Positions 23,405 to 32,780 of a stretch of DNA of 64,000 nucleotides are shown here, one piece after another. Every line of letters begins with the position of its first letter. Position 1 is the stretch's first letter. The stretch comes from Zoroaster sp. YZ-2022 (lineage: Eukaryota; Echinodermata; Asteroidea; Forcipulatida; Zoroasteridae), in contig CM055823.1 of NCBI GenBank assembly GCA_029582265.1, positions 3,596,001-3,660,000 of the forward strand, written 5' to 3'. The position numbers and the translations under genes are program-made. Under the pieces are notes generated by a model. That model made no database searches. It was not told where the DNA came from and was given only the letters and a program-made list of their open reading frames with translations.

Positions 23405-24100
23405 CCCTGCATGAATTTAAGAAAGAACTCTTTTACACTGTAATTAGTAATCTTTTGCAATATGGAATTTAAGAAAGAGAACTCTTTCCGAAATTCAAAT
23501 TATTTCACTTAAAATGTCAGTAATTTAGAATTACCAATGCTATGCCTTTCTCCTGTGTTTTATGAACAGAAAAGTAACCAGAGCTGTACAATGTTTGTTA
23601 CACTTATATTTGTAATATTGCTGATTGTGAAAGTTTCAGATTTTTAAAACTGGTTGACTTATAGAACTCTTTCCTAAATTCAAAAACATTTCTCTTGATA
23701 AAAGTTGGTACTAGTAGGATGTTTCCTTGCACTGCATGATTTAAGAAAGAACTTGTTCATAAATTCAAATTATTTAACTTTTCTTAAAAGTTTTTACAGT
23801 AACGTTTTAGATTTTAAGAAGTACACTATTTAAGAAAGAGAACTCTTTCCTAAATTCAAATTATTTATCTTGTTAAAAGTATTATTTTATGGTATGTTTC
23901 CCGATGATGTTGTACCAATTTGTTATTTTAAACATTTACTTGGTGAAATTTTCAGCTTTGTGTGGAATTTAAGAAAGAGAACTCTTTCCTAAATTCAAAT
24001 TATTTGACAATGTTAATTATAGAGAATTACCATTGCGTTCTCTCTTATTTTACAGTATGACTGGTGAAATTTAAGAAAGAACAATCTCCTAAATTCAAAC
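23405..24100 (+). repeat. Diverged repeats with an AAGAAAGAGAACTCTTTC palindrome
   Basis: The motif TTTAAGAAAGAGAACTCTTT, usually followed by CCTAAATTCAAATTATTT, recurs at irregular spacing (near 23415, 23468, 23745, 23830, 23968 and 24070). Each full copy is a near-palindrome. The corresponding array in copy 2 is at about 49683-50460. Confidence 0.75.
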
Positions 24101-24316
24101 AAATTTATTTCATTTAAAATGTCAGTAATGTAGAATTACCAATGCTATGCTTTTCTATCTTGTTAAAAGTATTTTACAGTATAATTGGTACGTTTGTGAA
24201 ATACAAGATTATGTTTTTGCCAATTTGTTATTAAAATTGTACAAATTACTTACTATGTACATGTATGTTAACCCTTGTTATATCTTGTATTTCTTTTCCA
24301 GGTACGTAACCCTCTC

Positions 24317-24348
24317 TTGAAAAAACATGCTCACGCATGTTTTTCAAG
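24317..24348. repeat. Hairpin next to a splice-acceptor-like site, copy 1
   Basis: CTTGAAAAAACATGC and GCATGTTTTTCAAG flank TCAC. A pyrimidine-rich TTTCTTTTCCAG lies just upstream, and AATAAAAG lies downstream near 24451. This may be the last exon of a non-coding transcript. Confidence 0.6.
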
Positions 24349-24689
24349 GAAAATCGAATAAAGTGGGTGCAGAAGAGCACGATCTGGGCTATCTGTTTGT
24401 AAACAATACTCCCCATTGCTTTCATTTGCTGTACTGAGTCTTGAAGACAGAATAAAAGATTTCTTTATACAATAGAAGTTGCATTGTCTCATATATAATA
24501 AAGTACATTAAAGTTAATATAATAGATAAGTAAAGAAAGAACATTGTACATTAGAGATAAAAACTACTGCAGTTAAAATAGGCAAAATAGTTAAAGTACA
24601 TTGTTTACAAACTGATGGAATAAAATAGTGAGATTACTGGAGACAAAATAGTTAAAATACATTGTTTACAAACAGATAGAATAAAATAG

Positions 24690-25100
24690 ATAGAATAAAA
24701 TTGTGAGATTGCTGAACTACTGGAGACAAAATAGTTAGAATAAAATTGTAAGATTGCTGAACTACTGGAGACAAAATAGTTGGAATAAAATTGTAAGATT
24801 GCTGAACTACTGGAGACAAAATAGTTGGAATAAAATTGTAAGATTGCTGAACTACTGGAGATAAAATAGTTGGAATAAAATTGTAAGATTGCTGAACTAC
24901 TGGAGATAAAATAGTTGGAATAAAATTGTAAGATTGCTGAACTACTGGAGATAAAATAGTTGGAATAAAATTGTAAGATTGCTGAACTACTGGAGATAAA
25001 ATAGTTGGAATAAAATTGTAAGATTGCTGAACTACTGGAGATAAAATAGTTAGAATAAAATTGTAAGATTGCTGAACTACTGGAGACAAAATAGTTAAAA
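24690..25100 (+). repeat. 45-bp minisatellite, copy 1 (~9 units)
   Basis: The unit begins ATTGCTGAACTACTGGAGAT and continues AAAATAGTTGGAATAAAATT. Because 45 is divisible by three, two minus-strand frames stay open and give a 15-residue repeat; this is not taken as coding. Confidence 0.95.
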
Positions 25101-25109
25101 TACATTGTT

Positions 25110-27284
25110 TACAAAATGAATTATAGTATTACTGCACCATTGCAAACTTTTCATATTGAATTTTGCTACTGTCCTACATGTAGTAAGGTTAATCTAAAGC
25201 AGGGGTAACCATTGCGAGCCCCTTTACAAAAAAAGTAGGAATCTTGTCTCATGGACATTTGTAGGAATATTACATCAAAGTTCCAATAATATGAAGGCGC
25301 ATTGTATGATTGTGCTTGCAAACTGTAAACTAACAAAAACTGCAATCTACGTAATCTACCTCTAATTACATCATTTATCAAACTTACCCGCATCAAAGAC
25401 TCAAAGGAAAACCATGCCAACTCTTGTTTTTCGTATTTTCTTGAGACGCACATGAGATAGGTTCAAGTCTATTGTTCATTGCATTCACACACTGTATTCT
25501 CCTTAAGATTCTAAGAAGACAGGAGCAATCAGTTTGTATTTCTCAACACTAGAATAGAGGATGTTTAGTCTGTTGTAGGGCAACCATACGTCTCCAAATT
25601 ATCTTGGGATCAGGAACTCTGTTGATCTGCACTTCATCATACGCATTTCCTGGAGAAGCACATGAGATGGATAAGTCTGTTTTTCGTTGCATTCACACAC
25701 TATTCTCCTCAAGATTAGAAGAGTAGAGGTGGTTTAATCTCCTCCAGGTTGTAGGGCATCATCCGTCTCACGCTTATCTTGTAATGCAGGATTGATGATC
25801 AATAGCAAATCCACACTGCGGTCAATAAGAAAAGAAAAACCAAAGTGAATATACATAATATTTTCCACACACAGATGTCGCCATCACAACCACAAATGTT
25901 AAAAATGTGGGGGGACGGGGAATCCCCATCATCTATAACATCAAAGAAGATTTAAAGGTAAATAATTGGGCTCTTGTCACTTCACTGGATGAAATGTTGG
26001 TCTGCATGAAATATACAATGTGCCATCATTAACTCTCCCATAAAAATTGTAGTTTTTAGCCTAGAAACTGCACATTTCAAAATTGTCAGCCGGAGGCTTT
26101 TGGAAGGTTATGTAGTTGCTTCACTATGCACTACACTGGCAGGATTTGAATGGTGGTGCAGATATACTACCACATGTACTACACATAGTTTGTGTACATA
26201 ACTGTTTACTGTTAGTCACTGCACATTTCAAATCCCTTTGGCAAGTAATATATAGACTGATAGATGTGTATATCTTAGGGATTACTGTTTATGTACAGGG
26301 TAGCTCAGGCACCTTCTGAAAGGTTTTGACAGTTGGATGAACTTTATTGAGGATTACTTAGCTTTACTTTAAGACTTAGTGCCAATACCTTTCAAAACCA
26401 TCCAACATGTTTTGGCATGTAGGTGTACTTGCTACAGACTTAGCTTACTTTATGACTTAGTATCAGCACCTTTCCAAACCCTCCAAAGGGTTTTGTCATG
26501 TGGATGTACTTGCTATACAAGTGTTATGACATGCATTGGCAGGTTAATGCTGTGGGTCCTATGCTTATTACACAGTGCAAATTTGGCAGGTTTTGGAGAG
26601 TTAATGAATCTACACAGAAATCAATCTGTGAAGAGGACAATGTTTTAAAACAATTCAAGCAGAATTAGAATCTATGAATAGTTTTGTCTAAGGTGCTATT
26701 ATTCTTAAGAAAAAGTGAAATTATTGCCCAGAACTTAAGAGTCCTAAATAACTTGAGTCAATTAACTTGTGTTGTGAAAACATCAAATTTGAAAATTTAT
26801 ATTTTCTTCCAAATATTTAGTCAACACTTTTACAGGTTTATTTTTTAACCCCCAGGTATTTTTGCTATGAACCATCCCAAAAATCCATCAACATGCAGTA
26901 AAAAGGTACCCAGATTGGTGGACAATAATAAAGCGGATCATGAATATTTGTTAATGCCTTTGAATTTGCTGTTTTTTTGGTAACTTTTACACAAAGTTAC
27001 TTTTTTTTTTTACTAACCGCATGTAAGGGAACAAATTGGGAACACTAATCCTCAAATTTACATATATCCCCAATACAAGATCACAGAGAGTGGTGTTCTT
27101 TCCCATACTGAAAAATGTTCCAGCTTCAAGTACGTAAGTCAGCGCATTGAACATTTCACCTTCATTCTTCACAAAATGGTAAGAATTATTGCATGCATTC
27201 CTAACAATATCTATAGGCCAATGAAAGTTAATGAGTTTCTTGTCAGAATTTTGGCCCTTTAAAAAAAAATTGTATTATTCACTA
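25110..27284. other. Non-coding with a small diverged direct repeat
   Basis: No convincing gene. Segments at about 26370-26437 and 26455-26520 are diverged direct repeats (GACTTAGT ... CCTTTC.AAACC.TCCAA). Open frames here are conserved in copy 2 only because the whole segment is nearly identical. Confidence 0.45.
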
Positions 27285-27649
27285 CTGTATAACTGGTAAT
27301 TTTCGCGCAACATTTATTTTCGCGCTTTTCGCGTAACGATTAGACAGCGCGAATTTAAAAACACGCGAATTTATTACCTCTACCCCCGGCCCCGTAATGA
27401 AGACGTACTTACATACATGTACATACATGTATATAAGCATTGTGCATAGCGCGCCCGGTGCAACGCGCGACTTGACACTATAATTAGGTCACCTTTTGAA
27501 GTGGTAAAATACGTGTCAACCACATCGTGTGCATTGTACTACAAGTCAAATATTTACCGTTACCGTGCGCGAAAGCAACAACCCGCGAATGTGTCAGTAG
27601 GGTGGCTGAGCGCGAAAAATTACTCGCGCGAAAATTACCAGTTATACAG
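27285..27649. mobile_element. 365-bp TA-flanked MITE, present only in copy 1
   Basis: Inverted ends of about 24 bp (CTGTATAACTGGTAATTTTC and its complement) lie between TA dinucleotides at 27283-27284 and 27650-27651. Copy 2 shows the intact empty site with one TA (53780-53781). A TA duplication points to the Tc1/mariner-type insertion mode. Confidence 0.9.
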
Positions 27650-27651
27650 TA

Positions 27652-28224
27652 TTTGAAAACAAACACCCAAAAATGATGAGCAGACTAAAATTTTGTTTCA
27701 GTTGGGTCCTCATTTCCTGGCAAGCACATCTACCTAGCCAGCAAGTATGAGCATTGACCACTGTCAGCTGTTATTAGCTGCGAGTAGGGGACTGAACCAA
27801 TCAGTGTAGAAATTTGTATTGTGTCACACAAATGTACAAGCCTGCTGTCCTTTCCAAGTAATCTTACAAAATCAACTGTGTGACACCCAAGACCACTGTA
27901 AATGTTTGAACATATTAGTATGGCCTGCAATCTCAGTGGTGTGACAGTGCACAGAAGGGTAACCATAGGAGGCCACTGGCAACAGCTTATGGCTTCGAGT
28001 GGCCTGAATGGGTTGTTTCAAAAATTGCACTGATTGCAGGAGGGTTAACGCTCATGGGAGTTCCCTAAGGCAGTGTGTTACATGTACATGTAGGTCCCTC
28101 AAATATTAATCATTTGAATTTATTTACCAAAAAAGGCTTGTTTCAAACATTTTACATCACGTCAGTTGATATACATACTACATGTACATTTGTATTTTGT
28201 GTCAGACAGACTGTTGTCAATTAA
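27652..28224. other. Non-coding, nothing recognised
   Basis: No gene, RNA gene or element boundary seen. Contains TACATGTACATGTA near 28080. Confidence 0.4.
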
Positions 28225-28228
28225 TTAA

Positions 28229-28460
28229 AGGGACAATATTGTCACGATCAGAGTAGACTTTCAACAGGGCATGGAATCGGTGTCCTAGTTTAAGATGAAA
28301 ACAGTGAATGGAAATTACTGGCTCATTCATGCAGGAGTAACGGTAATATGACCTTATCATATGGGTATTTTTTTCAGAAAATCTACACCGAGTTAAAATC
28401 TATAGTATATATGTAGCATTCTGATTCAGTGTCCTGTTGGTCATTGATGATATTGTCCAT
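28229..28460. mobile_element. TTAA-flanked MITE (AGGGACAATAT family), copy 1
   Basis: TTAA at 28225-28228 and 28461-28464. The ends AGGGACAATATTGTCA and GATATTGTCCAT are inverted. Same family as 7994-8212. Confidence 0.75.
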
Positions 28461-28464
28461 TTAA

Positions 28465-29041
28465 CATAGGCCTAAAGTGTAATTGTTACTCTTGTTGAAG
28501 TGTGACATTAAGGCATGCATGCAATTTATGTATTGCAAAGTTAAGATTTAAATGACGCTCAGGAGAACCCATACCATGTCATGGAATATGTGCAACTGAA
28601 ACGTAGTTTGTAGTTTGCATGTGTTTACATGTACAGGCGTTTTTCAATTTGAAAACAAAACCAAGCAATATAAAATTGTGTGGAAAATTTGCAAAAAATC
28701 CATCCATCATGCTGCATTCCAACATGGAAATTGTTTGCTACAAGTTTAGAAGTAGAGGGAAAATTTGGTGGCAGTTTCTGATTATGGTAGGACCCCATGA
28801 TTGATACCTCCTAATCCCTACCCATCACTCCCCTCCAACTAACCCCTTTCCCCCTTGTGGTGTCATATTTAGTGAGGATCTGAAATGATTGCTTGCTTCT
28901 AAATTGGGCTGCACAACCATTAGAATAAAGTGAGTTTCACACCATAGTAAACTGGAATATATCCATACATAACCTGTACACATGGTCTGTACATGTTCTG
29001 AATATCTACAACAAACCTGTCAAAGTTATTTCATTGTGTCT
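28465..29041. other. Non-coding, nothing recognised
   Basis: No gene evidence. The open frame at 28619-28804 is altered in copy 2. Confidence 0.4.
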
Positions 29042-29045
29042 TTAA

Positions 29046-30165
29046 CCCTAACTCCCTAGGTCCATTTGCTTACACATAACCTGAATCCTTCCTAACTCCC
29101 TAGGCCCATTTGCTTACACATAACCTGAATCCTTCCTAACTCCCTAGGCCCATTTGCTTACACATAACCTGAATCCTTCCTAACTCCCAAGGCCCATTTG
29201 CTTACACATAACCTGAATCCTTCCTAACTCCCCAGGCCCATTTGCTTACACATAACCTGAATCCTTCCTAACTCCCAAGGCCCATTTGCTTACACATAAC
29301 CTGAATCCTTCCTAACTCCCCAGGCCCATTTGCTTACACATATCCTGAATCCTCCCTAACTCCCTAGGCCCATTTGCTTACACATAACCTGAATCCTTCC
29401 TAATTCCCTAGGCCCATTTGCTTACACATAACCTGAATCCTTCCTAACTCCCTAGGCCCATTTGCTTACACATAACCTGAATCCTTCCTAACTCCCAAGG
29501 CCCATTTGCTTACACATAACCTGAATCCTTCCTAACTCCCCAGGCCCATTTGCTTACACATATCCTGAATCCTCCCTAACTCCCTATGCCCATTTGCTTA
29601 CACATATCCTGAATCCTTCCTAACTCCCTAGGCCCATTTGCTTACACATAACCTGAATCCTTCCTAATTCCCTAGGCCCATTTGCTTACACATAACCTGA
29701 ATCCTCCCTAACTCCCTAGGCCCATTTGCTTACACATATCCTGAATCCTACCTAACTCCCTAGGCCCATTTGCTTACACATAACCTGAATCCTACCTAAC
29801 TCCCTAGGCCCATTTGCTTACACATATCCTGAATCCTTCCTAACTCCCTAGGCCCATTTGCTTACACATAACCTGAATCCTTCTTAACTCCCTAGGCCCA
29901 TTTGCTTACACATAACCTGAATCCTCCCTAACTCCCTAGGCCCATTTGCTTACACATAACCTGAATCCTTCCTAACTCCCTAGGCCCATTTGCCTACACA
30001 TACATGTAACCTGAATCCTCCCTAACTCCCTAGGCCCATTTGCTTACACATAACCTGAATCCTTCCTAACTCCCTAGGCCCATTTGCTTGTAAACACATA
30101 ATCTGAATCCTTCCTAACTCCCTAGGCCCATTTGCTTGCACATAACCTAAATCCTCCAAAATCCT
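29046..30165 (+). repeat. 44-bp minisatellite, copy 1 (~25 units)
   Basis: The unit is TAACTCCCTAGGCCCATTTG followed by CTTACACATAACCTGAATCC and TTCC. Variants such as CCTAGG/CCAAGG/CCCAGG and AACCTG/ATCCTG are shuffled along the array. There are no unique spacers. Confidence 0.95.
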
Positions 30166-30176
30166 TCAGAAGTAAA

Positions 30177-31015
30177 CAGGCCTGGAAGTACACGGCGGCC
30201 ACGGCCGTCGATGCCCTTGTAACTGGCCGTGGTGCCCCTCAAGAAAATACCATCTTCACGGCCATAATTGCCGTGCCCTTTTCCCCCCTTGGCCGTCGTG
30301 CCCTTTTAATATAATTTCAATTTTTTACATACATTTCTATTTTCGGGCGACGATGTATCTTATAATATCCAGCGCAATCCATTCACGAGTCAGAGTCTCG
30401 CAACACACGCTGTTCTTCTATCGTGATTTCCCTTCCGCAAACACTGCACACACGAACAGAGGGCGCTGTTACTGTACAAGCGCCCTCTATCGGTGGAGTT
30501 TTCACGCCGTGTATCGCGTGGTGGTATACGACGTGTGCAGCTGGTTTGTGAATGGAAAACTTAACGTATGAAAAAGCTATCGTTGCTCGAAAAACTTAAT
30601 CATTCCTGCATGTTGTATAGGCTAAGCCGCTCATTGTAATGCTTTATTCACAGGTTACATTTTCCCTCATATATATTTCATTGACAGTGATATTCTTTTG
30701 TTACGATTTCTCAAAGGTATTTAAAACAAGGAACAGATTTAGATTATCATCTTGGACAGTACACATATTCAATAAAGAGGCCTTTAAAAAATAAATTAAA
30801 AACCAACAGAAAACCAAACAACTTTGCATATATCGTTAGTTGTAATTTGTTTTACAACTCTCGTATTAAACTAATAACTTAATGGCCTTCGTGCCTTTTC
30901 TATTTTTCATAATTTGGCCTTGGTGCCCTATCAACTGGCCTTGGTGCCCTCCAAAATTTGGCTTGCTCCAAGGCCAAAGTGGCCTTGCCCTAAAAAAATT
31001 GTAATTCCAGGCCTG
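30177..31015 (+). mobile_element. hAT-like element (GGTGCCC family), copy 1
   Basis: It begins CAGGCCTGGAAGTACACGG and ends GTAATTCCAGGCCTG. About ten GGCC(G/T)TGGTGCCC-like words cluster near both ends. It is inserted at the edge of the 44-bp array. No target duplication was found. The open frame at 30353-30571 is identical in copy 2 but has no recognised domain. Confidence 0.75.
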
Positions 31016-31552
31016 GCTGCAAGCACATGACATGTATGCACACATGTGTTTCTAATCTGTCATACATGTACATGGCCAGGGACCCTCCCTGCATGCATGG
31101 AGCAATAAACAGTGTCCACTGACCCAAGCACTGACCTTGAAATCACTACAAAAACATGGATGTACATGTACCATGGAAAGGCAAGTATGCCTAATAACCT
31201 CACTTTATCAAAGAGCATGTAGCATGTAACCTCAATCCATTACTTTAGCAAAGATATTTGAGGATTTGGATAGGTTTGGGTTAAACAAGAAAAATTGTGT
31301 AGTATCCTAGTCCATGATCATACTGTGTACATGATGTACTCCAACAATGGATTTAGACCAGTGTATAAGCCAGGATTTAATGTACAAGTATTGTTCCACA
31401 GACTGATATGTAAGGTTTAAAAAATAAAAACAGTGACAGAGTGAGAAGTAGTTGAGAGAACTGTATCTTGCATGCGCACCTTAGCATTTACACGTTCTCC
31501 CCACAGCTGATGATTCGCCCGTATCTAGTTTAAGATTGCCTCTAGTTTTCTA

Positions 31553-31800
31553 GGAATTAGTTCCGCTGTAAGTGCCTATCCCATGATGCATTTATACTTC
31601 AGCTAATTCTCTATTTATTAGATCAAAAAGTTATTAGGAACTAGTTCCGCATGTAAGTGCCTATCCCATGATGCATTTATACTACAGCTAATTCTCTATT
31701 TATTAGATCAAAAAGTTATTAGGAACTAGTTCCGCTGTAAGTGCCTATCCCATGATGTATTTATACTACAGCTAATTCTCTATTTATTAGATTAAAAAGT
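31553..31800 (+). repeat. 84-85-bp tandem repeat, three units
   Basis: Units begin GGAA(C/T)TAGTTCCGC at 31553, 31637 and 31722. The second contig runs into its right-hand gap inside the same repeat (57835-57991). Confidence 0.9.
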
Positions 31801-32024
31801 TATTGTATTTGGGCCACACAATAATATAATAATTGCTTTACAGAAATGTTACGTGTTGAAAAAGAAATAAACTGTACGAATATAGGTTCTATTTATGGGT
31901 TCCAATTACCCATAAACGACTTTTTAAAATTCAGACTTAACATTTGATCAGAGTGAACACAAATCTATCACCTTTGAACAATGTACCGTAATGTTTACAG
32001 TTTTACAGACAATTATCTTTAAAT

Positions 32025-32312
32025 TCAAGAGATTGCACTCCAATAAAGCCTTGTGGGAAAATAATTATGTACCGAGATACATGTACCTACATGTACAAAG
32101 AATTGTGACATAAGATGAGTTTTAAGCAGCGAATTAAATCTAGTTATACTATGACAAGATATGAGTTTAGTTGGAAGATGATTCCAGAGTCTCGGAGCCG
32201 CAACAGAAAAAGACCTATCACCCCAGTTCCGTTTTGTCGGTTCCTTTAGGAGTGACATGTTGCTGGAGCGCAAATTGCGTGATGGAGTGTAGACTTTATT
32301 GTATGTCAACAC
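32025..32312 (-). pseudogene. Relic of a LINE reverse-transcriptase C-terminus
   Basis: The minus-strand frame contains LRSSN ... GDRSFSVAAPRLWNHLP ... SITRFNSLLKTHL. This is the characteristic C-terminal tail found after the reverse-transcriptase domain of many jockey/CR1-like non-LTR retrotransposons in aquatic animals, where it ends shortly after an FKxxLKTHLF-type motif. The RT catalytic part is absent, so this is a 5'-truncated insertion, as is usual for LINEs. A short downstream piece (ACAATTATCTTTAAAT ... AAGCCTTGTGGG) occurs at both about 32010-32062 and 32317-32350, a second sign of retroposon debris. The sub-family is not resolved. Confidence 0.7.
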
Positions 32313-32780
32313 GACAATTATCTTTAAATCAAGCCTTGTGGGGAAATAATATACAAAGTGAAGGAGTAATGCAGTCCATGAACATATGCTGTTACATCCG
32401 ACATGCTTAATTCATATCTGATGGAAAATAATGTTTACAGCAATTTTATTTTTTTTTGTGGGAAAACTTTTAACCAGAAAGTTTCATATGCTTTTATTAC
32501 TTGTATTATTCATCAATGGTTCTTGACATTTTTTTACTTAAATTTAAAATTTTAACTAGACCTTAAGTGTTTGTCCTCTGGATGGAGCTGTTCTAATTAA
32601 TGTTTTCCTAAAATGGTATGTTGAAGTACATGTATGTTACATGTGTTTAATTACTTATTATCTTTGAAACCATCGGCAAGCGAGTACAAACGAATAGATA
32701 TTATAGAAAATCATTGATAACACGAATTACTATTTTAATAACATTTTGAGATTCTAAGTCTCAGGAATTAAGTCTCATTT

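Larger units (their letters stand above)
29042..31284. mobile_element. TTAA-flanked element hosting a minisatellite and a hAT-like insertion, copy 1
   Basis: It starts TTAACCCTAACTCCCTAGG and probably ends GGTTTGGGTTAA (TTAA at 29042-29045 and 31281-31284), like the CCCTAAC MITEs at 20536 and 20967. Inside are the 44-bp array and the element at 30177-31015. The right border is inference from the mirrored TTGGGTTAA end. Confidence 0.5.
10654..31795 (+). repeat. Large duplicated segment, copy 1
   Basis: Colinear with 36074-57991 along its whole length, at high identity by eye. The offset is about 24.95 kb at 13.6-18.9 kb and about 26.5 kb at 26-27 kb. Named insertions and minisatellite length changes explain the offset changes. 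See the entry for copy 2 for the haplotig interpretation. Confidence 0.95.

Noticed and set aside
24605..25105. Minus-strand open frames with a 15-residue repeat, also at 50885-51595
   Set aside because: The 45-bp unit is a multiple of three and lacks stops in two frames; both frames are equally open. No signal of protein selection, and unit number differs between copies.
29046..30165. CRISPR-like array (also the 112-bp array at 32781-35573)
   Set aside because: Units abut without unique spacers, and the sequence is eukaryotic. These are minisatellites.
30353..30571. 72-residue frame identical in both copies (56631-56849)
   Set aside because: Lies within a hAT-like non-autonomous element in a segment that is nearly identical overall, so conservation is uninformative; no transposase motif.
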